From G965205725 sp965205725 (GTDB lineage Bacteria; Pseudomonadota; Gammaproteobacteria; Pseudomonadales; Halieaceae): a DNA stretch of 64,000 nucleotides. A program made the position numbers and the translations under genes. The stretch's first letter is position 1, and each line of letters begins with the position of its first letter. The stretch covers positions 1,798,001 through 1,862,000 of the forward strand of contig OZ242189.1 in the NCBI GenBank assembly GCA_965205725.1, given 5' to 3'. Positions 26,935 to 34,384 of the stretch are shown here, one piece after another. The notes below the pieces were generated by a model that worked only from the letters and a program-made list of their open reading frames with translations, searched no databases and was not told where the DNA came from.

Positions 26935-27460
26935 GAGTGAAACCCCATGCAGATCCCAAACGACACCTCAGTGCTGCATATCCTTTCACGACATAGCGTT
27001 TAACCTGACGCTCTGATACCTGTAAATGGTCTGCAATCTCTGAATAGGTCATGCCATGATGCCAATGCATAATCAATGTTGCGGAGTGAATCGCCGGTAA
27101 TTGCGACAGGGCATTTCGAATATCAACTTTCAAATCACTCAAGCTGGACCCGCTATAAGCATCCGCCGGATCAATAAGTTCTTCCAGCCCGTCTGAACTA
27201 TGCAGTTTTGTGCGCCGCTCCCTGGTACGCCACTCATCCAGTACATGAATAGCTACCCGGTATAGATAGGCAGGTGGTGATTCTATTAACTCGGGATTTT
27301 TGACACGCAACATACGCAGGTAGATTTCCTGGGCAAGATCTTGTGCATCGGCTCGAATTCTTACTCCGCGATACAGAAAGTCGACCAATCGGACATTGAA
27401 CTGGCGATACCAGTCATCGAGCAGAGATTGCCGTTCAGCTTCGTCCATGGATATCTGCAC
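26927..27460 (-). CDS. FecI-like ECF RNA polymerase sigma factor
   Basis: A 177-residue sigma-70 family ECF factor. Region 2 covers about 15-80 (DAQDLAQEIYLRMLRV; AYLYRVAIHVLDEWR). Region 4 covers about 115-165 (MTYSEIADHLQVSERQVKRYV), the helix-turn-helix that reads the -35 element. The start is GTG 27460 with AGAGG just upstream, or ATG 27448. It is the first gene of the sigma/FecR/receptor/lipase run. A promoter motif identical in layout to that of the receptor lies at 27479-27508, suggesting autoregulation. Confidence 0.92.
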   Translation of the reverse strand: MQISMDEAERQSLLDDWYRQFNVRLVDFLYRGVRIRADAQDLAQEIYLRMLRVKNPELIESPPAYLYRVAIHVLDEWRTRERRTKLHSSDGLEELIDPADAYSGSSLSDLKVDIRNALSQLPAIHSATLIMHWHHGMTYSEIADHLQVSERQVKRYVVKGYAALRCRLGSAWGFTHD

Positions 27461-27478
27461 CCTTGCCTCTTACCCATT

Positions 27479-27508
27479 TAGGCGGACGTACAGACATTTC
27501 TGGACCCC
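27479..27508 (-). promoter_or_regulatory. Predicted ECF-sigma promoter of the sigma gene
   Basis: GGGGTCCAGAA, 12 nt, CCGCCTA on the minus strand, ending about 19 bp before the GTG start. It is the twin of the element at 25748-25777, and the intervening 12 nt are unrelated, so conservation is limited to the two blocks. Confidence 0.6.
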
Positions 27509-27528
27509 CTCGTCAGGTAAAATCGAGT

Positions 27529-27750
27529 TTACCCATGACTCTTCTCCCGAATCGCCGGTCGATATTTGAATACACGAAAGCGCATACTACCGACCTCCTG
27601 CTCGTTCTGGTTTTAGAAGGTCGATAGCTCCGTGCAGAAATAGCCAGTGCCCAGGGCTGTAGTTTTCTGCTCAGAGACCGTCTCCAGCTCCGCGTAGTAG
27701 TGGATGCGGTCACCTTCAGTTAGATACTGGCTATTACACCCACTTATACA
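27529..27750 (-). pseudogene. Decayed MaoC/FAS1-dehydratase fragment
   Basis: The minus strand reads a 74-codon stretch closely like the middle of the MaoC domain at 1-787. Shared runs include SEQK, GxGYF, a TEL/TF segment, QN, and RFRV followed by FKYRP (LKFIP in the full gene). It has an in-frame TAA at 27613-27615 and lacks both ends. It begins directly after, and in the same frame as, the stop codon of the Rieske gene. It is best read as the remains of a MaoC/DUF35 gene that once followed the oxygenase gene. Confidence 0.7.
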
Positions 27751-28842
27751 TCAACGCCCGAACAATCCAATTTCAAGCTCGCGAGCAGCACCGTCAGGCT
27801 TTCCCAGCGTAGCCACATGATGAATTCCACTCGTTTCATCAAGGTATTTACCGGCATTGGCGCGCGTATCATAGAATTGTGCATACCACTGACGCACCAA
27901 ATTGAATGGCCCATCGTTTTTCATTTGCATAATTCGAACTGCCGGACGCTTATGCCGCCAAATGTCAAAGTCTGCCCCAAAAGCATCCAGTGCGCCCGCC
28001 TGTATTCCCTTTGCAGTAGCCACGTCCTCTGCGGAATGTGGCACTGTCTGCGCCTGCGCCAAGGCCCCGTGCCACACTTTCGAAATACCATCTTCAACCG
28101 GGGTATTCGCGATTAGCTCAAAGGTCAGCACATCGCCAAACTCTTGCTTGGAAAGCAGTATACCGGGGCCGGTATACCAGGTTGTGGTGGTTAGCATAGC
28201 GTCATATTTTTGGTGAAAGCCGCCCTGCCGTTGAATGCACAAGTGCTCTTCAATTTCATTTTCAAAATACTCGCAGGGTGCGCCGTGGGTGGGGCCCAAA
28301 TGTTGGGCATCGGCCATATTGTCTAAAATTTCCTGGCCGTGAAGTGCGATCTCTCCGAGATGATCCAGCTCCCAGTGAACCCAACCGGGGTTATCCCATT
28401 CTTGCAGGAACGGTGCCTCGTAATCTGGCTCTCCCGCTTCCGGGTCGTGCCACATCATGACGCAACCCATGACATCCTTAACAGGATAGGAGGCAATAGC
28501 CGCAGATTTTGGCAGGGGGCCTTCGTGGTAGGGTATATCATCAAGCTGGCCGTCGGCATCGTAACGCCATCCGTGATAAGGGCAGCGAATACTATCTCCC
28601 TCCACTTGCTCACCGTTTTGAACAATCATTGCGCTTTTGCTGGCGGTGATATGAGTACCCATATGCGCACAATAGGCGTCCAGCATAATCGGCTTGCCGC
28701 TTTCACCTCGGTATAAGGCGAAGTCTTTGCCAAAGAATCGAACGGCAAGAGGTCCGGCATCCAGCTCTGTGCTCTCTGCGACAATAAACCAACCTCGAGG
28801 AAAGGCTGCCGGACCCAGTGAATAATCAGCTGACTTAGCCAT
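27751..28842 (-). CDS. Rieske non-haem iron oxygenase, KshA-like
   Basis: A 363-residue ring-hydroxylating oxygenase alpha subunit. The Rieske [2Fe-2S] centre is CAHMGTH...CPYHGWRYD (CxH-type first half, CxxH second half), within about residues 57-92. The mononuclear iron site includes NMADAQHLGPTHG with its two histidines. Size and motifs fit the KshA type (3-ketosteroid 9-alpha-hydroxylase) and related steroid or terpenoid hydroxylases. A reductase partner (KshB) is not in the window. AGGAGA precedes the ATG. The MaoC fragment just downstream supports a steroid/acyl-CoA context, but the exact substrate is inferred. Confidence 0.85.
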   Translation of the reverse strand: MAKSADYSLGPAAFPRGWFIVAESTELDAGPLAVRFFGKDFALYRGESGKPIMLDAYCAHMGTHITASKSAMIVQNGEQVEGDSIRCPYHGWRYDADGQLDDIPYHEGPLPKSAAIASYPVKDVMGCVMMWHDPEAGEPDYEAPFLQEWDNPGWVHWELDHLGEIALHGQEILDNMADAQHLGPTHGAPCEYFENEIEEHLCIQRQGGFHQKYDAMLTTTTWYTGPGILLSKQEFGDVLTFELIANTPVEDGISKVWHGALAQAQTVPHSAEDVATAKGIQAGALDAFGADFDIWRHKRPAVRIMQMKNDGPFNLVRQWYAQFYDTRANAGKYLDETSGIHHVATLGKPDGAARELEIGLFGR

Positions 28843-28930
28843 GTTAGGTTCTCCTGTATATTTATATTTCGTGAGGTGCAGATTATCACCAATTTAGCTG
28901 CTCGCGTCATACTGCGAGCAAACGAGATGT

Positions 28931-29221
28931 CTATCGGTTCTTTTTACTAAACCACCGCTGAAGGCGTGCCAGACGACTGATAAATGCCTCTGTGGGCAAA
29001 CGTGGGTGACCGAACAATCGGTATTGACCTATTTCGAGCCAAAGCCTCAACTCTTCCCGTGTATCGAAGCAGGCGAAATACATACCGAATGACTCTCCCT
29101 TCCAGATTTTGCATTGCCCAGGCCGACTCAAACCGAAATGATCGAGACAATTGGCCGCAATGAGCTGGCCCAGATTACGTCCGCCAAGGCCCACGACCAT
29201 ACTGGAAACCGGGGTAGTCAA
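28931..29221 (-). CDS. Small hypothetical protein
   Basis: A 96-codon frame starting at TTG 29221, which overlaps the yajQ stop codon; an internal ATG at 29200 would give 89 residues. The protein is basic and aromatic-rich (WKGESFGMYFACFD; LARLQRWFSKKNR), with no signal peptide or membrane helix. The overlap with yajQ and its protein-like composition suggest it is real. I do not recognise the family and no function can be offered. Confidence 0.5.
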   Translation of the reverse strand: MTTPVSSMVVGLGGRNLGQLIAANCLDHFGLSRPGQCKIWKGESFGMYFACFDTREELRLWLEIGQYRLFGHPRLPTEAFISRLARLQRWFSKKNR

Positions 29222-29700
29222 TCGCGGAAGTTAGTGAACTGCAAAGGCATGTCCAGGCCAGCCTCTTGCAACAGTGCCATGACTTGCTGCAAATCATCGC
29301 GTTTTTTTCCCGTCACTCGCACCTGCTCATCCTGTATCTGCGACTGAACCTTGATCTTGCTGCCCTTGATCAGCTTCACTATTTTCTTACACAGCATAGA
29401 ATCCAGGCCGTGCCGCAGGGTCACACCTTGTGTTACTTGCTTACCCAAAGGTTGGGGTTCACCTACATCCATCGACTTTGGGTCGATTTCACATTTCACT
29501 AAAGTACCGCGCAGCATGTCCAACATCTGTTCAGTCTGGAAGTCGGCATCTGCGGTTAACACCAGCGTTCGCTGGTCACGTTCGAATGAGGCATTCACAC
29601 CCTTAAAATCAAATCGGTTGGCAACAATACGCCCTGCTTGATCAACTGCGTTGGTCAACTGGTGCAGATCAACTTCAGATACAATGTCAAAAGACGGCAT
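29218..29700 (-). CDS. yajQ: YajQ family nucleotide-binding protein
   Basis: A 160-residue cytoplasmic protein of the UPF0234/YajQ family, beginning MPSFDIVSEVDLHQLTNAVD and containing the conserved RFDFKGV block and QVQVTGK-like C-terminal segment (IQDEQVRVTGKKRDDLQ). Family members bind nucleotides, and some bind cyclic di-GMP. The start at 29700 is set by the conserved N-terminus; a longer upstream frame is not protein-like. It is divergent from panE with 26 bp between the two starts, so their promoters must overlap. Confidence 0.92.
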   Translation of the reverse strand: MPSFDIVSEVDLHQLTNAVDQAGRIVANRFDFKGVNASFERDQRTLVLTADADFQTEQMLDMLRGTLVKCEIDPKSMDVGEPQPLGKQVTQGVTLRHGLDSMLCKKIVKLIKGSKIKVQSQIQDEQVRVTGKKRDDLQQVMALLQEAGLDMPLQFTNFRD

Positions 29701-29726
29701 AACTCTCTCCTGATACAAGGGCGTGA

Positions 29727-30644
29727 ATGATAGCATCGAAAAGTCTTCACTGGCATATTCTGGGCGCTGGCGCGATTGGCAGCCTGCTTGCTGCGCGTCT
29801 GCATCAATCAGGCACCCAGGTAAGCCTCGTGGCCAGAAATGCAAGCAAAGCTCGCGCTCGTGACGGAACCTTACAACTGCGTAGCGGCGACCAAACAACA
29901 CACCATTCGATATCCTGTGTATGCGAAGAACATACGGGTCTTATTGACGCGCTTGTCATCACTACCAAGGCGCAGGATGCGACCACTGCATTTGCCGCAA
30001 TCAAACCATGCCTCGCACAGAGCGCACCGGTGATCCTGCTGGTCAACGGTATGGGAGTCTACGAACAAATCCTGACGCTACACCCGTCGGAACATGTGTT
30101 TTGCGGCAGCACCACCGATGGTGCCTACTTCGACAAAGACAGTGTTCTAATTCACGCAGGCTGCGGCGACACACTGATTGGAAATCCAGCCAACCCGCAG
30201 GTGCCCTCCTGGTTCCCTGCGTTTGCCGAGGCGGCAGGCCGCACGGCTTGGGAAACTGACATCAATGAGTGCTTGTGGCGTAAATTGATCATCAATGCCG
30301 CAATCAATCCTTTAACTGCGCTGCATCGATGTTGTAACGGCGAACTCTTTAGCAATAGCGAATATCGCGCTCAAGCGCAATTGCTATGTCGGGAACTGGC
30401 AGAAATCTCGCGCGCCCGCGGTTACAGTGATTTGGCTGAAAATATCTGGCAAATCGCGTTGGAGGTCATGCAAAACACGGCTGACAATCGTTCTTCCATG
30501 CTACAGGATGTGCTGGCACAACGGCCAACAGAAATTGAATTCATTACTGGCTTTTTGTGTCAATACGCGCTGCAAAAAAACCTGGACTGCCCGCGCAATC
30601 TAGCGCTATTCCAGGCCGTCAAGGCCATCGGGGTACAGCCGTGA
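29727..30644 (+). CDS. panE: 2-dehydropantoate 2-reductase (ketopantoate reductase family)
   Basis: A 305-residue NADPH-dependent reductase of the ApbA/PanE family. The N-terminal Rossmann motif is ILGAGAIGSLLAARL, the catalytic lysine and Asn lie in CLWRKLIINAAINPLTAL, and the C-terminal helical domain holds SSMLQDVLAQRPTEIEFI, the typical substrate and dimer region. It would reduce ketopantoate to pantoate in coenzyme A synthesis. It faces yajQ across a very short gap. No pan operon neighbours are present, so a related 2-oxo acid reductase role cannot be excluded. Confidence 0.88.
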   Translation: MIASKSLHWHILGAGAIGSLLAARLHQSGTQVSLVARNASKARARDGTLQLRSGDQTTHHSISCVCEEHTGLIDALVITTKAQDATTAFAAIKPCLAQSAPVILLVNGMGVYEQILTLHPSEHVFCGSTTDGAYFDKDSVLIHAGCGDTLIGNPANPQVPSWFPAFAEAAGRTAWETDINECLWRKLIINAAINPLTALHRCCNGELFSNSEYRAQAQLLCRELAEISRARGYSDLAENIWQIALEVMQNTADNRSSMLQDVLAQRPTEIEFITGFLCQYALQKNLDCPRNLALFQAVKAIGVQP

Positions 30645-30733
30645 ATAGCGTTCATTTGATTCGGGTATTGGCCGGTGCGAACCGGGTTGTCATGGGTTCT
30701 CCACAACCGTCCAATCTGGTTCGGCGTAATGCT

Positions 30734-31501
30734 TTAGTAAAGCAAACTGGCGCCGCCATCCAATAGCAAATGCTCGCCAGTGACATTTGAGGCACCTGCC
30801 ATAAAAAACCAAATGCTGTCAGCCACTGTGGAAGCAGTCATAATATTGCCCGTCGATGCCTTATCCCTGTAGTGACTCTCTGCTACTGGATAGATGTCTT
30901 CGCCCAGGCCCTCGCGCAGCCAGTCTCCCTCGACCATGCCAGGACAAACAGCGTTTACAGTAATCTCCGGCCCCAACTCGCGTGCCATTGATGTATTAAT
31001 TGCCAGCATTGCAGCCTTGGAGCAAGCATAGGCGAGACTGCTGCCCACCCCCAGAAGTCCAGCAACCGAGGCGACATTCACAATCGTTCCACCCGTTTTT
31101 CTCATGGTCGGAACAACTGCGCGAATCATCTGAAAAGCACCGATGGTATTTACCTGGTATAAGTGGTGGAAATCTTCAGCCGTCAATCCGTCCAGATTGG
31201 CGTGCGCGCAAAACTTTGTGGTTCCTGCGTTATTGACCAGAGAGTCGATGCGACCCCAGGACTCAATAGCAGCATCGGCCAGCTTGTGACAATCTTCGTC
31301 GCTGCCAACATCCGCACCGACAGCCAGAGCATCAACCCCAAGATCGAGACATTCCTGAACCACCTGGTCGGCGCCGGCTTGATTACTGTTGAAATTTATT
31401 AAGACATTGTACTTCTCCAATGCCGCACGTCGCGCCACCTCGGCACCAATCCCTGAGGACGAACCTGTCACAATGACAACTTTATTGTCTGCTATCGACA
31501 T
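30734..31501 (-). CDS. Short-chain dehydrogenase/reductase (SDR)
   Basis: A classical SDR of 255 residues. The cofactor motif is VTGSSSGIG near the N-terminus, then NNAG at the strand-4 end, the active-site Ser in NVASVAG, and the catalytic YACSK. I placed the start at ATG 31501, where GGAG lies 9 nt upstream; ATG 31507 is an alternative. It starts just past the ampE stop on the same strand (16-bp gap). The substrate is unknown; a 3-oxoacyl or hydroxysteroid type oxidoreductase is possible. Confidence 0.85.
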   Translation of the reverse strand: MSIADNKVVIVTGSSSGIGAEVARRAALEKYNVLINFNSNQAGADQVVQECLDLGVDALAVGADVGSDEDCHKLADAAIESWGRIDSLVNNAGTTKFCAHANLDGLTAEDFHHLYQVNTIGAFQMIRAVVPTMRKTGGTIVNVASVAGLLGVGSSLAYACSKAAMLAINTSMARELGPEITVNAVCPGMVEGDWLREGLGEDIYPVAESHYRDKASTGNIMTASTVADSIWFFMAGASNVTGEHLLLDGGASLLY

Positions 31502-31517
31502 TTTCATGTACTCCAAA

Positions 31518-32387
31518 CTAAGAAAAAACAACCAACAGTGAAATAACAACCACCCAGGCGACCGCGCTGCGATTTAGCAAACTCTGTAGCTGACCAACTT
31601 CCCACTCGCTAATCTGCGTGAAGGCTTCTGGATCACCATTGCCAGCGAACACCGTAGACTTAAATGCCAGCGCTGCGTGCGCCGCATCTGAAATAACCTG
31701 ATCGCTCGGAGAATCGGTATCCAGCAGGCTCGACTTCATCTGCTCTCGACTACCGACATAGTCGCCTGTCAGCGTAAACGTGAATATCAACAGGCGGGCG
31801 GGCAACCAATCGAGTAGGTATTGAACTTTTTCCTGCAATGTTTTCAACTCGCCTGCTTCCAATCGATCACCAAAAAGCTGGCTAATGCGATAGATCAATG
31901 CTGCTGCTGCGCCAAATAGAGCAAAGTAAAAAATAACGGCGAACCAGTGCTCGAAGCGCATGTAGACAAGCCGCTGCTTCATCCATCGATGCAAACGCTC
32001 AGGGTTTTCTGCGGTAGCCTCTATATCGCGAGTAGGAAACTGCTGCCGGGCCTCCAGATAGGCGGCCTCAAAATCACCACTGCAACAGTAGTTTCTATAA
32101 GAACTTGCAGCACTCTGAAAATCTCCACGGCCGAAGCTGTAGAGCAGTACCACCACTGTCAGCGCCAGTACTGGCACACCGTAGATCCATGCTTCAGTAG
32201 CGCTGAGAATCCAGCACAATAGCAACGGAAAAAGTAGCAGGGCCAGTCCCAGCTCGCCGCCGGGAGGCAGGTTTGCACTGCGCAGTTTGTCAAAATATGC
32301 GCCTAACAAGTCGTCGCGGTGCAAAAACTGCGCCGACCCCAAATACTGCACAACAAGCAGTGCAATAATCAGTGCTAAAAAAGTCAT
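31518..32387 (-). CDS. ampE: AmpE-like inner-membrane protein
   Basis: A 289-residue integral membrane protein with about four hydrophobic segments, placed directly after ampD with a 4-bp ATGA overlap as in enterobacteria and pseudomonads. The central DWLPARLLIFTFTLTGDYV segment is characteristic of AmpE/CobD-like proteins. AmpE is thought to act with AmpD in sensing cell-wall recycling; its biochemical role remains uncertain. Together with the divergent nadC this preserves the classic nadC / ampD-ampE arrangement. Confidence 0.88.
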   Translation of the reverse strand: MTFLALIIALLVVQYLGSAQFLHRDDLLGAYFDKLRSANLPPGGELGLALLLFPLLLCWILSATEAWIYGVPVLALTVVVLLYSFGRGDFQSAASSYRNYCCSGDFEAAYLEARQQFPTRDIEATAENPERLHRWMKQRLVYMRFEHWFAVIFYFALFGAAAALIYRISQLFGDRLEAGELKTLQEKVQYLLDWLPARLLIFTFTLTGDYVGSREQMKSSLLDTDSPSDQVISDAAHAALAFKSTVFAGNGDPEAFTQISEWEVGQLQSLLNRSAVAWVVVISLLVVFS

Positions 32388-32947
32388 GCCTGCACCTCCC
32401 TATCTCCCAACGCATTCCGGTAACGTGTCCAGTCAAAAGCGGGACCCGGATCAGTCTTGCGCCCAGGCGCAATATCGCAATGGCCGACAATTCGCTCAAC
32501 TGTTAGCAAAGGGTATTGTCTCTGCAATGCGTGAGTTACCTGCACAAGCCTCGCATACTGACAATCAGTATAGGGCTGATCATCGACCCCCTCCAGCTCT
32601 ATACCGATACTAAAATCATTGCAGGCCTGGCGTCCTGAAAAACTGGATACCCCCGCATGCCACGCACGCCTATTAAACGGCACAAACTGAGTCACAGTAG
32701 CATCGCGTTCGATCAACAAATGAGCTGACACCTTCAAATCGCGCAGAGACTCAAAACAGGGATGAATTGAGCAATCCAATCGATTACAGAAAAAGTCGAC
32801 AACCAGGCCACCGCCAAACTCGCCGGGCGGCAAACTAATATTGTGAATCACCAGCAAGCTCACCTGCTCACCCGCTGGGCGCTGATTGTAATTTGGCGAA
32901 GGCTGATGGGAAACCTTTTCCAACCAGCCATCCACAACTGTATCCAT
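32384..32947 (-). CDS. ampD: 1,6-anhydro-N-acetylmuramyl-L-alanine amidase
   Basis: A cytoplasmic zinc amidase of 187 residues that cuts the anhydroMurNAc-L-Ala bond of recycled cell-wall muropeptides. Zinc ligands are the His in LLVIHNISLPPGEFGGG, the His in RRAWHAGVSSF, and the Asp of VGHCDIAPGRKTDPGP, all in AmpD positions. I chose ATG 32947 (MDTVVDGWL) because GAGG lies 7 nt upstream; an earlier in-frame start at 32983 is less likely. Loss of AmpD activity derepresses AmpC-type beta-lactamases in related bacteria, but no ampR/ampC is in view. Confidence 0.93.
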   Translation of the reverse strand: MDTVVDGWLEKVSHQPSPNYNQRPAGEQVSLLVIHNISLPPGEFGGGLVVDFFCNRLDCSIHPCFESLRDLKVSAHLLIERDATVTQFVPFNRRAWHAGVSSFSGRQACNDFSIGIELEGVDDQPYTDCQYARLVQVTHALQRQYPLLTVERIVGHCDIAPGRKTDPGPAFDWTRYRNALGDREVQA

Positions 32948-33013
32948 GACAAAGCCCTCTGCAACGCGCACATAATAGCGCAAGCTGCTACAATCGCCGC
33001 CGGATTTTGATAG

Positions 33014-33051
33014 GCCCTGCGGGTTTTAATGAGCCCTGCGGGTTTTAATGA
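33014..33051. repeat. 19-bp perfect tandem duplication at the nadC start
   Basis: GCCCTGCGGGTTTTAATGA occurs twice back to back (33014-33032 and 33033-33051) in the ampD-nadC divergent region. The first copy supplies an ATG (33029) that reads through the second copy in frame with nadC. Confidence 0.9.
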
Positions 33052-33058
33052 GATAGAC

Positions 33059-33895
33059 ATGCAAGCTTTATCACAACAGATATACGCCGACGTAAAGAGC
33101 GCTCTGGCCGAAGATATTGGTGAGGGCGACATCAGCGCGGCTCTAATACCCGCAAGCAGCACAGCTCAAGCTGCAGTGACAAGTCGCCAGGCGGGCGTCA
33201 TCTGCGGTACGGCCTGGGTTGACGAAGTTTTTGCACAGATGAATGCTCCGGTTTGTCTCAACTGGTTGGTGCACGATGGTGATCAAGTCAGTCCGGATAG
33301 TCTATTGCTGCAACTCACGGGTTCCAGCCGAGCGCTTCTGACTGGAGAGAGAACTGCGCTCAACTTTTTACAATTACTGTCTGGAACAGCCACTCGGTGC
33401 GCCTATTACGCCAGCATTGTTGAAGGCACTGGTGCCCGGTTGCTGGATACGCGAAAGACCATACCGGGGCTGCGTCGCGCCCAAAAGTATGCGGTGACTT
33501 GCGGCGGCTGCTACAACCACCGCATTGGGCTCTACGACGCCTTCCTGATTAAAGAAAACCACATTGAGTCATGTGGTTCGATCACCGCAGCTATTGAGAC
33601 TGCACGCCGTAACGAACCCGATAAGCCGGTAGCCGTTGAAGTGGAATCGTTTGCCGAAATGGAGGAGGCTCTGGCAGCGGCCGCAGACCGAATAATGCTC
33701 GACAATTTTGACCTGGATGGCCTGCGACAGGCAGTTGCTGCCAATCAGGGACGTGCTGAACTCGAAGCCTCGGGGGGCATTACCGATGAAACCTTACGGG
33801 CTGTGGCAGAAACTGGAATAGATTTTATCTCTATTGGCACTTTGACCAAGGATATTGACGCGCTGGATCTTTCTATGCGCCTCAGTGCAAGCTAG
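33059..33895 (+). CDS. nadC: Nicotinate-nucleotide pyrophosphorylase (carboxylating)
   Basis: Converts quinolinate and PRPP to nicotinate mononucleotide, CO2 and PPi in NAD synthesis. Family motifs are present: EDIGEGDIS near the N-terminus, RTALNFLQLLSGTAT, LDTRKTIPGLR with the catalytic Arg/Lys, GGCYNHRIGLYDAFLIKENH in two halves, and LEASGGIT near the C-terminus. Starts at ATG 33059 or ATG 33029 are both possible; the earlier one exists only because of a 19-bp tandem duplication. It is divergent from ampD, the usual gammaproteobacterial order. Confidence 0.94.
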   Translation: MQALSQQIYADVKSALAEDIGEGDISAALIPASSTAQAAVTSRQAGVICGTAWVDEVFAQMNAPVCLNWLVHDGDQVSPDSLLLQLTGSSRALLTGERTALNFLQLLSGTATRCAYYASIVEGTGARLLDTRKTIPGLRRAQKYAVTCGGCYNHRIGLYDAFLIKENHIESCGSITAAIETARRNEPDKPVAVEVESFAEMEEALAAAADRIMLDNFDLDGLRQAVAANQGRAELEASGGITDETLRAVAETGIDFISIGTLTKDIDALDLSMRLSAS

Positions 33896-33899
33896 AACC

Positions 33900-34380
33900 C
33901 TAGTGTAAAGACCTGGTAGCCACCAGCACGCCGTTGTTATCGGCATAAATAAAATTACCGGTGCGAACCATAGCCCCGCCGATATGTAGAGCTATTGCCC
34001 TGCTGCCCCACGCCTAACTTGTCAGTTTTAAATGGTGTCGCGCCCAGCGCTTGGACACCCAGGGCTGTCACGCCAATTTGGTCAACATCGCGAATTACGC
34101 CGTTTATAACCAAACCGGCCCAGCCGTTCTCGGCTGCCTTCTCTGCCAACATATCTCCCAGCAGCGCGCGTCTTCTGGAGCCGCCGCCATCCACAACAAT
34201 CACCCGCCCGTCACCTGGAGATTGCACCAGCTCCCTGATCAAGGAGTTGTCCTCGTGGCATTTCACTGTCACCGCCTCACCAAAAAACTCGGTTACGCCA
34301 CCGAAATTTCGCAAATCCAGCTCCAGCACGCGAACCTCTTGTGGAAAATCGTCGGAAATATCTGGTGTGGATATGCCCAT
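33900..34380 (-). pseudogene. rraA: RraA-like protein, frameshifted near the C-terminus
   Basis: The N-terminal ~125 residues match the RraA fold: TPDISDDFP, LDLRNFGG, VKCHEDNSLIREL, VVDGGGSRRRALLGD, WAGLVINGVIRDVD. RraA family members inhibit RNase E or act as oxaloacetate decarboxylase/HMG aldolase. After GVGQQG the frame turns to nonsense and stops at 33955, but one base over it continues IALHIGGAMVRTGNFIYADN to a TAG at 33900, exactly the expected C-terminus. One extra base near 33995-34000 explains this. It is either a recent frameshift or a sequence error. It follows the acyl-CoA dehydrogenase by 4 bp. Confidence 0.75.
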
Positions 34381-34384
34381 GGGT

